Below, in pieces: positions 39,497 to 54,530 of a stretch of DNA of 64,000 nt (position 1 is its first letter; each line of letters starts with the position of its first letter). A program made the position numbers and the translations under genes. A model generated the notes under the pieces. The model saw only the letters and a program-made list of their open reading frames with translations, searched no databases and was not told the origin of the DNA. This DNA is from Orthonyx spaldingii (Eukaryota; Chordata; Aves; Passeriformes; Orthonychidae): assembly GCA_013397795.1 (NCBI GenBank), contig VZTJ01004172.1, forward strand, positions 356,666-420,665, read 5' to 3'.

Positions 39497-42400
39497 GTGA
39501 GCGCCGCCCCGATGGCCCCGCGGCGCAGACCCGCCCGCCCGGGGGATGCAGCGGCCGCGGCCCCGTCATTATAGCGACCAAAGTTTGGGAAGAGGCGCCG
39601 CCGCGTTGCTGTGGCAACCGGGGCCTCGCAGCGCGTCCGGGTCCCTCTATCCCCGCTGACCTCCCGCCCCAGGGGTCGCGGTCCCACCGTCCCCCCGCGC
39701 TGCACGGAGCCGGGGTCCGGCGCTGCTCCCGCCCCGCAGCGCTCCGGCTCCCGCGGGTTCGCAGGAGCGCCGGCCGTCGCGGCCGCGGGAGCCTCGTCCC
39801 TCCCCAGCAAACTTCTGCTGCCGGAGGCTGCGCTGCCTCGTTCCGCCGGCCCGAAAGAGCGAACGGGGCTGGCAGCTGCCCGAGCAGCGCTGTCTGCGCC
39901 GCGATGTGCCCGCCGGGCTGGTGGGTCCATACTGGGAGAGGCGGCGCGCAGGCCGGCGGTAGCGGGCTGATGGAGATGCTGAGCGAGAGCCAGGCTTTCG
40001 CCGTGCCTGGCTGCTTAACTTGGTACCGGCTTTAACTGATGGCAAAGTTAGGATGTGTGTTTAAAGACGCGAGACACACGAAGTCGTGTCTTCCAGATGT
40101 AGCACAATACATGTTCTCACTGTATTGCTGCAGCCTGCTGCAGTTTTTCATATCCCATAGGTGTTTAGGAAAAGCATGTAAAGCAAATGATGAGTTTTTG
40201 GTCGGAGGATTTTTTTTTTACTCTGTGGCTATCTTCTACTCTAGGACTATTGCTTGAGAAACCCTGTCCCTGAACACAAGATCTTACTGGTCTTAACTCT
40301 GCAAGTTTTTAAGTTTTGTAAGAAGCCAGGTGTCTTCTGAGCGTAAATGTTGTGTTTTCCCTTTATTGTAGAGGAAGAAACTCACAGCTCATTATTGCGC
40401 TTACATTCATTAGTTTTGGAAAATGTTTTATCAATAATGACTAATCTGTATAATGGAGTCGTGATGGTGAGTACAACAATGTTGTCAGGTATTGTTACTT
40501 ATGCACTGAAAAATCCGGTTAACTTTTGCTTTGTAATTGCATTCAGTAGCCCAGTCATTAAAACACTATTTTAATTAAGCATTAAGCTTTCTTCATCACA
40601 GGAACATGTATTTAAAAGAGATCATTTTGACTGATGCGAATGAATGAACAAAAAAAGCCAATGTTTTCACAAACCCACTCTTTCCTTACACCTGCTGTGG
40701 CAAACAGAGAAATCTTCAGGTGATGTGTAAACACATTGCTTCCCTGCCAACCCTGGCTTCTCCTCTCTGAGGTTATTGAAATGTAAAATGTTTCCTCTTC
40801 ATTTGCATTTGTTTCCATCTCCTCTTGGTTGCCCCATCTGCAGTCATTTGTACCTGGGCAGAGGGAATGAGGAACTCAGCAGGGGGTTTTGCCAGTCTTG
40901 ACAGGTGTAAATGGCAGAACCAAAGCAACCGAGGGCACTGCTCTCTCCTTAGAGCCCATAATGTCACATCTCACATTCGAGATGGAGGCTGAAGACTGTT
41001 TTCTTGACCTACAACAAAGGCCGGATTCTGACAAGTGTTCCCCAAGTTGTACCTTCTCTTGGAATGCTACCAGTACTTACTCCTGGATTACTTACAGTAT
41101 TTGGTGTGAGTTCAGAGAGCCTGCTGTAGAGCAAGGCTCTGCTCTGAGTGAAGAGATGCAGCAGAAGGCCGAGTTGTGCCTGTGGGCAGAGCCGCGGTGC
41201 TGGGGGTGCCAGGCTGCACAGGAGCTGTGTCTCCCAGAGTATCAGCATCCCAAGACTGCTGCGCTCCATCCTGGCATGGCTTTTGCCAGCTACGTGTGCA
41301 GCTCCTGCAGATGAAGAGGAACTGCTGCCCCCACCTCAGTGCATCTCTTCGCGTGCCTCCTCAAGTTGCTGCAGCTCCTAGAGAGGCAAAGCCCACGGTG
41401 AGCTCAGCTGCAGCGGGGTTTCTTCCACCACACAAGTTGTATTCGGTTATTATTGGCAATTCCACCCAGCAAAAGTTAAAAAAAACAGTGAATTAACTGA
41501 TTGTTCCACTAAAACATGAGCCTGTGCTCTCAGTCAAATGTGCACAAAGCTGTCTGGCTCTTGGGCCCAGCATGGCAGGGCATCAGGATGGCACCTGGGT
41601 GAGCAGTTCCAAAACTCTTCTTTCCAGGTCCATTTTGTCCCTCCCAGCCAGCTCATTTATGTCCTTACCCACCTGGAGTACCTTTGATTCCACTGCATTA
41701 TCCTGGCACAGAGCAATTTGATTTGGTTTTGTGTCATGCTTAATTGACAAGAATGCTGTTTTTACCCAACCTTGCCAAGAATTAACAGACATGCAGAGTC
41801 AAAACAGCTTGCCTTCTTCAACAGCTTCATCAGTTACATGTGTCAAAGCAACTTTATTACTCCAGCTAAGCACACCACTACCCTAGAGACATGTTGGAAA
41901 GCTTCCTTACTCACTGCTTAACAAACAGCAAGTATACTCAGTGTCTCTCAAGGGTAAATCTCCCACAGGTTGCTCATCTTCTTGTCTGGAGAGGATTCCA
42001 ACTTGCAGGAATCATGCTCTGTCTTTTCAAGCCTTCACTCTGTTCTCAACAGTTTTAATAAAACTGCTAAATCTTTCAAATGTAGGCATTGAAATACAGT
42101 CACTCAGGGACAGGGCTGCAGGTTCTCCTGGAGTTTGTGTAAGCTGGGCAGAGGCAGGGAGACTCCAGTTCTTCATCCTTCTGTGAACACAAGGATTAGT
42201 CATAGCTAAGCTGGGAAAGAACTGTTTCATCCATGCTCCTTGAGCAGGGCCTTCGCAGAGCCAAGCAGCTCTCCTCTGTTAGGTGCTTCCTTGGCTGTAG
42301 TTCTGCACTCCCTAATTCCTCAGGGACACAATCAAACCATCTGGGTGAGAAACACGTTAACAGGGTCTTTAAGAAATGAGAGATGAAATTCTAGTTTTAA

Positions 42401-45400
42401 ATCGTTTTCCTGAATAGCCCACAAAATGTATGGCTAACAGTCCATAAAACACCCTCTTGATAGCACTCTGGGCATTCATTTTTTATTAGTGTATTGTTTG
42501 TACTTGAATAATGAAATGTTGAGTCTGTTTTCATTAGACACATCTCGATTTTCAGAGCTATGTAAGAAAATTCTTGCGTCTAATTTCTGTTTGCTTGCTG
42601 TCAGACTACACCATCTATTCACTCATTATTTTGCACTCCAAAAGGTACCGGGTTTCTAGTCAATTATTATTATTCTGATTTCTTTAAGGAGCAGGTAGGT
42701 GAAATTTATTCTTTATTCTTGGGTGTAACTGACAGTAGACTTTGGGTTTCAGTTGAGTTTTTTCCTTCCCTCCTCAAATGCAAACCACCTATAGTTCCCA
42801 GCACTTTGTTAAAGACTGAAAGCAAGAGTATCACTCAGACCAGATTTCTTCCTGGTAAAATGTTACAGATGCAGGCATAATCAATCCTAGCTTTCCCCAT
42901 ATTCTGGTAGCAGAGACCCATTCTGCCTAGCACATCAGGCAACTCTGGAATGCCTGAATATCTGAATTTCTGACTCCGTTTATGAGTCTAGACTTTGTAC
43001 CCAGATTTTTTTCCTCTCTTAAGTGTTAGAATAAACCTTATAGTAAATGGATACCTTTACCTGTATAGTAAATCATTTTGAAACATTGACCCATTAAAAT
43101 TGGATTCTAAGCTTCTTATGTGTAAGTACATGTTTCAAAAATCAAGTGATGGAATTGATTTACAGAAACTCATACCAGCCATTAAAAAATGAGGTCAAGT
43201 GAAGTACTCTGATATGTAAAAGTGATTTTTTTTGATATAGCATTTTTTTTATAGCATCCTTACTGTGGGCAGATGATTTGGGGATGGAACATGTCTAGGT
43301 TATGTGTGCTTGAGAAGTGCCCCTGGGAAGAAAAGATGCAGGGGGGGATCTTCTCTCTGTACAGCTGTGCAGAGGTTACGGGTGTCAGGGGCACAGTGTG
43401 TAGGAGTGAGCAAGACTGTTCATACTTGCCTTATCTCTGAGGTATCCTGTTAAATGACTCAATATTCCTGTGGACTGACAGCTCCACCCAAAGGGATGGG
43501 GCATGCTCTGCTCTTAAGTAAGGGACACAAGAATCTGTGTTTTCTGCCATCCCACTGGCTTTGGCAGCTGTTCTCTCCTTGCTGAGGATGTCAGCTGGAT
43601 TAGACCTTCTCTTCTCTGGGTCCTCTGTAGGAACCCAGCATTCTCAGCACATCATTTCTGCTTGTGCTCTGCAACCTGGGCACCATTACCACTCACTTCT
43701 AAAATATGCTCTGGGTCTGTGTCATAGTCTTGTGAGAATATCTGGTGGTCCAGATGTTCTGGAGGCAATAATTTGATGGAAGTTATGTGCAAAACACATT
43801 TGAACAGCTCAGCAAGCACAGGTCAGATGTTGGACTGCGCTGCCAGGAGCCAGGGGCGAGCCTGTGAGAGCAGGCATTACATAGGATAATTTGGCAAGAA
43901 ATCCCATAAATAACCAAGATGGTCTGAAGGATTTAAGGGGAAAACATGTTTGTCCCATCTTCTTCATTGTTGTGTTCCAGGATGTGAAATAGAGCCGCAG
44001 CCACGGGAGGTTCTGGGTTTCTGCTCTCTGTGAATGCAGCCTCACTGTCTATGGGGCCAACCCAACCAAAAGGCAACAGCCAAACCAGAGTGTGCACCTG
44101 ATCAGCAGCACTGTTACCTCCTCAGGGCTCTGCAGTTCTCTGAGGCTTGTGCAGGCAGCTTTTGCAGAGGCTTCAGATTAGGGGGGAGTTGCCTCCAGAG
44201 TTGACCTTCTCAAAATTAAGAAATAATCAAACAAAACCAAATGAGAAAGCAGCTGGAAGAGCAAGCAGTATTATTAAGCTTCAGTGTCAGGTTATTTGTC
44301 TTTGCCATCCTGTACACAATCTGCAGCTGGAATGAGAGTGTGTTTTAGGCAGATCTGAGTCCTTTGGTGCGTGTCATGTTTTGATCAATGTGCCTGTGGA
44401 TTTCTGAGAGTTATTTTCTCACTCGGGTAATCTCGATAAAGAACAGACAGCAAGAGGCTCAGAGGGCAGCAGGTCAATGGTGAGCATACTTCTGTGGAGA
44501 GTTTTGATCCTACAGTGATTTTCCTCACATGAAGAACTGTCACCATAGCAATGTTTTCTGCTTGCCGTAGCTGCATGGGAGTATTAACTTCTTTGGGTGC
44601 CACTGGTAGGAATTTCCTAAGTGTGTGGGCCTAGGTTGGGTGCTCTGAGCAGAAAAGTAACCTAAATCACAGCTTACTTTCTTTTATTTGAGAGCAACAA
44701 CACAAAGCTGTACTTGGAATACACCCACGTAATTACGCAGGTGACTTGAGGAGTCCCCACTGAGGGGTCTCGATGAAATGATTTTGATCCTAAGTTTGTT
44801 GTTGGGATTTTATTCTAGAAGGCAGGAGGGAGGAACCCCAGTACTTTAAATAAAGCCCTTTTTAAAATTTAAAAAAAAAATCTGAAAAATATTATTTTAA
44901 TCTCAGCACTTCTTACAGTTTGCCTGCCCCTGTGGGGTTATGCCAGCCACAGAAAGCTATCACTGGCTTTGGTCATCTAAATTGACTGACCTCTGTGGAG
45001 CACTTCAGCTCAGATTACTTAATCTAAGCGTTTCAGAGGTTTCGTTAATGTTAAACCCCAGCTAAATGTTTCAAAACATTAAATCAGTACAGCGGAGATC
45101 TAGTTGTTTTACTGATGGAGAAGTTCAGGACAACCCAATTGCACTTCTTTTTGCCATGGCTGTGGAGTTTGAGGTGCTCAGCTGGAGCACTGAAACGTGG
45201 GGTCTCCAAATTAAATGTCAAGCACCACAGCTTTGTAGAGCAGTCATCCAACACCCAAACTTTGCCCAGCATTACCTGAGATAAGGTCCAACATCTCAGA
45301 AGTTAGGGAAAATTTTATACTGACTTGCTAGGTGCTGGTTCAGGTTCAAAACAAAGACGAGCTGGAGTTTGTAATCATGGATTCTCCATTTTTGCAACCT

Positions 45401-48400
45401 TGACGGTCTCTCTAGCTCGGGTAATTGAAGGAGCAGTGTCTGCTTAGTGAGCGTGTACCTCCTGCTTAGCAGAACATTCTGTTTGGTCTTCAGTGATAGA
45501 CCTGCTGGGTAGCAAATACCTCTATTTTAGTTCCCTATGCATTTACACGAGCTTGGAGATGTGATTGCAAACCAGACACTGGTGTGCCAAAGCACCCCTG
45601 TGGCAGCTCTCCATCCATGTGTGGCTCCAGCCAGTCCGTCTCTATTACCAGGCAACCTCCCTGCAAACCAGTTATCGTGCCTGTGATAGCTGTGAGGGAT
45701 AGTAATTACAGGGCTTATCAGCTGCCCTGTTTGCTGCAGGCTCATAAAGCCAAATCCTGCTTGAAACCCTATGGCCTGGGTTCCCTTGGAGCCCTGCCGG
45801 TCCCTGGAGTCTTCCCCCTACTTTGCTCTCCTGGGGATATTCCCCCTTTCCTTCTCATATAGGTTATCTAATGCTGCCTGCTCACCTGCCTTTTCCAGGC
45901 ACTCTGAACTCCTCCAGCTTCTTCTGCCTTCCCCCAGTTAGTATACCCTTCTCAGCTGGAGAATTTTTTGCTTGATTAACTTCTGAATATTTGTTTGATG
46001 TCTTTACAGTCTTTCATGTTCATAACTACCAAAGAAGTCAGAAGTAAAACTTTATAGTTTTCCTCTGTTCCTCATCACACTCGTCCCCCTTCCATGGTAT
46101 TAGTCCTGCTATTGACCCTCATTTCTTTTTCAGTCTAACTATTTCTTCCTTCTCTGATTGTCTTCAGTTTGACACAGATCATACACATATCATCATTTTT
46201 TCTTACTTTTACCACAGAGTCATCTTTGCCAGCACACTCTTGTTTTTATGCAAGCTTTAATTGCTCTTCATTGTGGAGAGAAGAGGAAAACAATTATAGG
46301 GTAGTTCTGTTGACAGTTAACTTCATGTAACATTACCTACTCCTGGTAGTGTGCTGGAAAATACAATGTCATTTCTTTATTTTAATGAATGCAGTATTAC
46401 CTTATCTTTGAATCCATTAAGTCAAAGAGAATTTTGCCTCTTGCCATAGTAGCATCAAGGTTAAAGCAACAGAAAAACAGCTCTGAACATTTCATCTGCA
46501 ATTTTTAGAGTGAAACAGCTTGGTATTATTGAAAACATAACCTGTGGCCATGATTTGAATATGCCTTGCTTACCTGTATCAAAAGAGACAGTTTTTGTCA
46601 TGTGTCAGTACCAAACGCATATCTGAGGGCATTTTGGGAGAAGATGTTTAAGGACAAAAATTAGGGTTCATGCTGGTGAGTATTTGAAATGTGAAAGTCC
46701 TCCTGAGCACAATAAATGTTTGAAGTGACAATAAAAACCTTTTGTAAATAGAAACACTCTGGTAACAAAGAGAATTATAATCCAAGGGGCAACTGCATAA
46801 CAATCCAGACAAATCAAATATCTCCTCCATAGCCTACTCCTGCTGAAGTCAATAGCAGACCAGTCTGCAGAGCTTTAGGAAATCCTACCTTAAGTACTCT
46901 ATTGGCACACCAGGTTTGTAAAACAAATACATTTGTTATTACTGTGTAAAATACATCCCTCTGAGCTCAGTGGGTCTGTTGATGGCACGGGCTGCTACAC
47001 CTAGACATGGGAGGGTTTCAGTGCAATCTTTCTTGAATCAACTGAGAAGTAGAATGAAAATTAAATCTAATTGCATTAGATGAGGCAAAGCATTAGCAGC
47101 CTTTACAAGTAATTAAAGCTTTGGAGCGGAATAAGATAAGAAATTGAATGGTTTGGTGTTAACATGTGGGATTACTTATTATGGGTGAGGCATTGCTATT
47201 GCTCGTGTTTAAAAATCCATGATAAGTGCATGAAAGAAGCAGTAATACCTTGATTACAGTTGTAGCCCCGCAGCGATTCCTCACTGGACTGTAGCCATTC
47301 TGAGTTTGTTCCATTGTAGCTTCTTCCCCTTTAGAAATTATTGGCCAAATGTTTCCCCATCATTCCCAAGTCTTACATGGACAAATTTAATCATGGCAGA
47401 AACTGCAGCTAGAAGAAATTTAGCCATGTGAGAACTGAGTGAGAAAGTAATTCAGTAAATTTCAGTTAAAGCCAGGTGAAATGCCTTTAGTTATTCATCA
47501 TTATGTATTCTGTCATCTCTTTGTTCAGCCTGAGCATTGTGAAAGCAATGTATTTCTGTCCTGAGGTGAAACAAAAAACACAGTGTCACTCATGCTTCAT
47601 ATGTATGCAGTCAAGTCTGCTTTAAACCTGATGGAAATAGGAAGGAGTGACGGCAGTGCAAAGATCTTAAGTCCAAGTTGTGATTTTCATGAGAGAGGCC
47701 AGACGGAAGCTGTTTGATATGATGATTTGTTCATTTACAAAACTGCTACTGGTGGAGCTGCGAGGACAAGGAAAATCTCAGATAAAATCAAAAGCTCAAA
47801 ATTGTCTCGGTCATGTGGCGGAGTTGTTCAGAGTCATTAAATTTAAAAATAGTCAAGGGAAATTTATACTAAGGAAGGAAGAGTTAAATGGAGAAGTAGA
47901 AAATGGGAAATAACTGGTTAGTCAGCAGTCCTGTCAGTCTCTATTTCTGTTACAGTAACTTAAAATTGGGTCTTTGTGCCTTCATAAATGAATTGGAAGA
48001 GCTGCCCAAGCAAAAAGATACTTGAGAATTTGCTTTGCTTTCAGCTGGAACTTTTTCAAATAAGGTATACACCATGAAGGTATAGTTAAACCATTAAGAA
48101 ATCCAGGTAGATTTATCAGAGTTTTCCCATTAAATTGTAGCGGTGGAAAGGATGTTTTCATGTTTAGGGCCTTTTTATCCCTTGGGTCCATCTTTATAGG
48201 CTAACTCTTTGTAAACCAAAATAGCTGAGACAACTATCAAGAAACAGATGTTCTTTGAACACCTACCTACACAAACACCAGTGGCAGAAGGAAAATATGC
48301 CACAAGTCTGTTGTTTAATCCAGTCAAAAGATATGCCAACAATATAACAATTGAACAGCCTTTCCTATCTGTAACGCTGAGAAAGCCCAGAATTGACATC

Positions 48401-51400
48401 TTCTTTTATCAGACTTCTTATGTGGGGAAGTATGACATAGACCCAAGATCACTTGTGAAATTCAGATAATGCTGTTTCTTAGCCTGAAAAGGAGAAGTAT
48501 TGTGAGATGTACTGGCACTGAAGTGACATGTGCAAGTATTCTTTCGAAGCCAGTACTGTCTCAAGAATATAACAAAATTTGGATACCATTATTCTTTTTT
48601 GCTGGCAGTTCAGGAACAAAAAAATGGCTCAGCCTTGGGTGTACACAGACATCTGAAATGCAAGTTTCAATAAAGAGCAAAAGCATGTGTAAATGCTAAT
48701 GTTTGAAATGACAGGGCATAAGCTTTTTTTCTGTTAGAATGTTGCTTAGATACACAATAATCCACACAAAAAACATTCTCAAAAAACATAGGAAAATAAG
48801 AGTGGAAGCAGCTTTAAAGGATGAAAAATTATGATTGCAAAGAAATCTACTTTTGAAACAATGTTCACCTAGAATCCTCAGCTGCATGAAGACTGTAGGA
48901 AGGTCAGAGGAGGTGGCAGTGTATGACTTCAGATATTGGACACATCTTAAGACAGAGAAGGAATTGGTGATTCTTGGGGTCCATGAGCTCTATCATCGTG
49001 TATAGCCATGGTTACTGAGACACACTTCATATATTTCTTGGTTATCATGCTTTTGTTTTCTGTGTATTTTTTAAAATAGTTACTCTAAATTCAGGTGTGT
49101 CTCCGCTGTCTGATGGTGTTCCAGAAACCTCAGTGTTTTAGGTGATGTTTGGCAGTGCAGGAAGCCAAGGCAGTTGATTCTTCACACAACCTGGAATGTG
49201 AGCAGGGGTTTGGTACCCCCTGACAGCTATTAATGTGAGACTGTGAAGACCCTAAGCCTGTAGAGAAAGAGAAGGTTTTTTTCACAGTAATATAGCTTTG
49301 TCAAACAACTGTGGAGTGCGTGGGATACATTTTTCCATTATTAACACCACCACCATTTCAGAGAAGATTTTAGCAAAATGGTTTTCCCCAGCTGCTAAGA
49401 AAAGAAAAGAAAACAAGCCAGAGACAGGACCCTGCAATCATCAGGTGTGAAGGCAACCACAGGAAGCAGCTCCAGGCTAGTTCAGATCAATGTACAAGGA
49501 GACAGGCTGCAACCAAAAGAAAGAACATCCTGCTGTCGTCTCCTTTTTCTGGAAGTCCTCCTTTGTGAGATGGTGTAGCACTAATTTAGGCAACACTAAC
49601 TCATATTCTTTCAGTTTTAACAAGACATTAGAGTACTTCAGCTGTGCCAAGGGGCAGAATAACCGACAAAACAGGATGGGGTTTAGTAGCATCTTTCTGA
49701 AGATTTGTACAAGAAAGGTAGCATAAAATGAAGAAAATAATTTCAGTCTTGATTTTTATGACTGTAAACCAGAGACTGGCCCCAAGAGTTTAGCAGAGAA
49801 GATTATATTATTTATAAGAACAATAAAACCTTAAGTATTGAAAGAAAATTTATGAACAATGTGTTAATAGAGAATGGAGATTGTCACACCACAGGACACT
49901 TCCATCCCTTTACAATCAATTCAGCAAGAATAGTGCCAGTTTGTAGGTCCTGACTTTCTTTGTCTCTGTGTAGTTTGAATTCCTACTCTTGATTTTCGTC
50001 CTTCTCTGAGCTTCATTCTCTGCCATCTCCTTTTAGGAGAGGCTCCCTCTCCCTCATATGAAACCATGTTCTGTTGCAGTAGGATTAGCCTGAAAACTGA
50101 ACATAAGCTTGCCAAAGATTTTGAGCCTCAAGCCTGTGACTTTCCCCATGTGTTCCCTCTTCAGGGGGGACTGCTTAGCAAGACCTTGGGCCAGAGCTGC
50201 TGCTCAGCTGGCAACACTGGTGGCTTGGCACAAGTCAGTCCCCCTTTGCTTGTACAAGGTGTATAAAGAGCAGCTGGCCCCAGCCAGGGAACCATAAAAC
50301 TGATTTAGAGACACTTCTGCTTCTTCCTTGGCTTGGTTCTATGCCAAAGGAACTTCACCAGACCTCCTTCTGTATTTATTGGGTTTTGTCTTTAGGATAA
50401 TGGCATGTAGTAGTGAACAAGAGTGGACTTGTTTAGTTGGTCTTTGCACGCTGCACACAGAAAGGGCAACATGCAGTACAGCTGAGAAAAAAAGCTTGCC
50501 TGCTTCTGCTCAGTGAAAAGAACAAGAATGCTGCTGCTGGTGAAGCCAAAGTCCCAGCATTTATCTTTTTAAGGGCCATGTATCGCTCAAATATACAAAA
50601 GTTAGGCCACTTGAGATAATAAATGTGCCTGCTGAGTACCTACTAGAGACTGAAGATCTTTCTTGGAAAGCTCAACTAGAAGGTGTCAGCTTAGAAAAAC
50701 ACACTTGGGAAACCTGCTGTGAGGAGGAGAAGTTAAACATTCATGAGCAGCCAGGTTGTGAGGAGGTTATTCCTCCCTCCTTCCCTGAGGTTTCTTTGGG
50801 ATCACTCCCAGTGCCTTAGACCCCATCAAGGTGGTAACAGTTGAGGTTTCTGAAATGAAACCTCACCCTTACTCCTCTCAGTCCAGCATATCCTTCACCC
50901 TAAATACATTGCTGTGGCTGTATTACACGTGACAACCTCTCCTTAGGTCGTGGGGTCCCCTCCTCACCTGCCTGACGTGGCCAGGTATCAGCCCCACACT
51001 GCAGCACCTCTGCATGTAAGTTCCCTACATCTGGGGTCAGTCTTCACATTCCCATCTTCAGGGGATTTCCTGAGACAGGTTTTCTTGCAGCTTCTTATCC
51101 CTCAGTTGGTTGCCTAGTCCTCTTTACAGCAGAAGAGATCCTTCATCACCACCTCCCCTATAAAATTTCCTCTCCAGAGTACATGAATGCTGTTCAATCC
51201 TTGGATCACAGCCACCAGCACCTCTGGTTACCTCCACAGCACACTGTATTACACTGCTCTCTTGCAGGAACCTCTGGCATCATTCCCATGAGGCAGCCCC
51301 TCATGACATCCTGCTGGTCTCCAGGGATGCCTGTGGGAGTTGGCAGCCCCTTGCCCACATGCAGGAATCACCAGGTGCCAGAGAAGCAGGGCAGTCCCAG

Positions 51401-52370
51401 CACCCCTGCCCTGATGGAGCTGCCCTGCTGCTTCCCAGCCCTGGCACCAAGGCACTTCTGCCCAACCCTGTCTGCTGCCCTCACCCGAGTCACAGTTGGG
51501 AATAATTTTGGCTTCATCTTTGTCATTCACCGCTACAGAAAAATATTGTTTCGTATTAGTCTCTTTTTATACCTTTCACATGCACTTGATAACAACTATT
51601 TATTAATTCACCTGTTAGTTATTTAATGTAATTGTTAGAAATTTAATCTCTTTTTTTCCCCTAAAGAAGCTTGGCTTATTTTAGCCTTATAATTCTATTA
51701 ACTCTTTTTAAAACCAAGGTACTTCAAAGAGGAACGACTATATGGTCATGACCCTTTAGCCTGTGGTTTAAAGCACAGCTAGAAGAGAAATGCCAAGGGT
51801 GATCGATTCTGGTGTTCACTGATGTTAGGCATCACAGCACTTTGGATAACCAATAACCTGATCACTGTTGTGTGTAAATAGAATAAAATTGGTACTGTAG
51901 AAAGCCTATAAGAATTGCCTGCAGCTCTTTGAAACTCCTTAAAGTTCAATTAATTTTCTCCTGGCTCTGTTTTGCCAGTGTGGCTCCTTTTGAGTAGCAG
52001 TTGTCTCAAACACCTGACTAATATTTCACAGGTTGAAATGAACAGCAGAGACATGGATGGTTTTTAACTACATTCATTAAGCTTATCATGGTGGTCTTTC
52101 AGGTCACTGAATAGACTGGGCATCTTTTCCCAAAGTCTCTAGGTGTATATATGCACATTTTTATATACGGAATACTCAGGAAAAAAAAAACAAACCTGGT
52201 TTAGCTCACCTTGCTTCACAAAGCAAATTTACAGGAATTCTGACCACCTCTTTACTGTAGTCTATGTTAAAGGAATATATTTTAAATTATTTTTAGAAAG
52301 CTAGGAAATACCAGAAACTGTCTGCTTAATCATCTTGAAGTGATGTGTTTATATATATGTATGTTACCAA

Positions 52371-52400
52371 GGATGGATGGATGAAGGGATGGATGGAATG
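52371..52400. repeat. (GGAT)n microsatellite, imperfect
   Basis: GGATGGATGGATGAAGGGAT followed by GGATGG, a short tetranucleotide repeat within the KCNK12 intron. Confidence 0.88.
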
Positions 52401-53079
52401 ATTACGGAAGTCAGTCCTTACTTGCATAGTCACTCAGTATTTTCTCCATGGAATATCTGCCCCAGTACATGAGTCATCAAAGACTGCAAGCTTGTGTATG
52501 ATACAGGTTAGACCAGCCCTAAAAACTGCAGTTGTATCTCATTTATTCAGACATAGCACGGGTCCAGCTTAAAGGGTCCTAATTCACACAGTGCTGGATG
52601 GACTGCTGCTGTTCAGGAGGTGTTTGCAGATAGTAATCTAAGTAAGATCAAATGGGATTTTATAGCAACTTTGATATTAAAGGATTTGCAATAGAAAAAC
52701 TCTTAAAAAATTTACTGCTGGAGTCCAAAGTGGGGTGTTTTAGTAAAGCAGGCTGAGAAAGATGTTAAAGGGAAAGTTAGTCTTTAATTTGTACTCTGAA
52801 AGTGCGAAGCTGAGTGGAAGACCTGACTCGTAGTATTCCCACTCCTTGGGTAAAAACTCTGGATGCAGCAGTTTTGTCAACTCTGAGCTGTGACCCTGTA
52901 TCCAAGGCAACTGTTTCTCAATGTTAGGTGGTAAGGAGCTAGAGAATAAATGAGAGGCAGTTGTGAAATATACAGGTATGACTCGCAGGGGAAATAATAA
53001 TGAAATGCTAACAGGTGGAGAAGGGTGGAAGGAAGCACCAGAACCCAAACACAGAATTCAGATTAGGATGTTTTGTTCT

Positions 53080-53136
53080 TATATATATTCCTATATATGC
53101 ATATATATGTATATATAGTATGGTATAGTATATGTC
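53080..53136. repeat. AT-rich (TA)n-like tract
   Basis: Alternating TA/ATATAT segments with interruptions, ending in GTATAGTATATG. Simple repeat within the intron. Confidence 0.85.
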
Positions 53137-54440
53137 AATAAAGACTGACCAGGGCTATTGGAAAGCTGTGAAGTACAGCAAGTGTGCAACAGACACGAAA
53201 CAAAATTGGTTGCTCTTTGTTTCTCTGTCTTCGTTCTTAGCCTTTTTGTTGCAAGAACTTCTTTCTCTGTGGAAGCAGCATTCTGGTTATGGTTGTTTCT
53301 CTTGTTTATTTCTGAAGAACCATTTGTTTAAAAAGTTACTTTCAACCATTCTAGTTTCTTTTGATTTCTTTACATATAACAACATAATGGTTATACAGTG
53401 ATATAGAGGTGATGCTGCTCTGGCGATCTAAGTGCTGTTTCACTCTGGGATTTCAAATCATGGCTCCAGTGTGCTGACCTGTTGTGTGAGTGAAGTCCTG
53501 TGACAGGACACCTGCATAAGAAGAACTGGCGTGGCTGAAAGAGACAGGGATACTTTATGCCCTTTCTTGTGTTCAGTTTTTGTGACTTAGTTGTGTGCAG
53601 TTTTTAAAGTGACCAAAACTTCATTGCATCTCTGGAGATACATCTTTACTGCAAAACTGTCACCCCCTTTAATCTCAAAATATAGTAAGACAAGGTAATT
53701 GCCAAAGCAATTTGCCTGAGAGCAGAGCTCACAAGTACTAAAGCTGCTATTCCTTTCTGTCTTCTGGCATCAACCATCTCTTTTATCCATAAGAAAGTGG
53801 GTAAAAGAAAGGAATGCAAGAGCAACAGCAAGCATATGTCACAAGTTTGTCCATCTGTTCTACCACTTGAATCCATCACTAGCTTAAGTAATTTAAAACT
53901 CCAGATGAGCAGAATTGTAACCACAAACCTGTTATGCAAGTCAGGATGAGGGTCTCATTAAATGCCAGCACTTAACCATGAGAGGCTGCTGAAGAGAGTT
54001 TTTATCAGCTCATCTCTATCAATTCTCTTTGGTGGCGAGAAATATCCACCAGGTGAAATTAATGCTGCCATAGAGCTTGTATCTGAAATGGTGGGGCAGA
54101 ATTGGCATGAGGAAGGTTTAAATATTGCATCTGAGCCACACAAAGTCACCCCCGAGATATCTGTAAAATATGTCTTGGGGCCATGAAAAATGCAAAGCTC
54201 TGTTGTGCTTTTGTCTGTGTATTGTGTTGGAAGCACAGGCAGCTCTGGATGAATTTGCTTCATCCAGGCATCACTATGTTCTTAGACTTGGGTGGGGGTA
54301 AGCTCAGAGACAAGGTACAGAACACACTGGGAACAACCCCTCGTGGTTGGAGTGACATGAAGGGACAAACACAGCTGGCAGAGGAAGACCCTGCACAGAG
54401 AGCCCGTGACTGCTTCCCTCAGCCAGCTGGTGACCTAAGG

Positions 54441-54530
54441 GATGCGTTTTAGTGGTGGCTTGGCCGTGCTGGGGTAGCAGCTGGACTCAGTGGTCTTAAA
54501 GGTCTTTTCCAACCTAAATAATTCTCTGTT
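54441..54530 (+). mobile_element. CR1 LINE, short 3' tail
   Basis: The segment contains GGACTCAGTGGTCTTAAAGG and TCTTTTCCAACCTAAATAATTCT, the standard CR1 3' end in sense orientation, stopping at a degenerate ATTCTCTG instead of repeated ATTCTATG. About 90 bp are recognisable; the upstream boundary is uncertain. Confidence 0.85.

Larger units (their letters stand above)
38430..39990 (+). promoter_or_regulatory. KCNK12: KCNK12 CpG island and promoter region
   Basis: Base composition changes abruptly from AT-leaning to very GC- and CpG-rich near 38430 and falls back near 39990. The island covers the presumed promoter, 5' UTR, exon 1 and the first 500 bases of the intron. No TATA box is visible, which is usual for CpG-island promoters. 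The transcription start cannot be placed because 309 bases directly upstream of the visible coding start are missing from the assembly. GC-box-like GGGCGG motifs occur upstream of the gap (for example at 38615 and 38764). Confidence 0.75.

Noticed and set aside
38424..39930. Long minus-strand open frames of 281 and 490 codons across the CpG island
   Set aside because: They run through the assembly gap as unknown residues and are otherwise antisense to GC-rich exon 1, where stops are rare. Composition is low-complexity Ala/Pro/Arg/Gly.
39145..40035. 296-codon frame starting at the KCNK12 ATG
   Set aside because: Only 39145-39496 is coding. Beyond the GTGAGC donor the frame is intronic read-through with no K2P similarity.
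51183..51626. 147-codon plus-strand open frame in the KCNK12 intron
   Set aside because: No recognisable domain; ends in AT-rich sequence and has no splice or promoter support.
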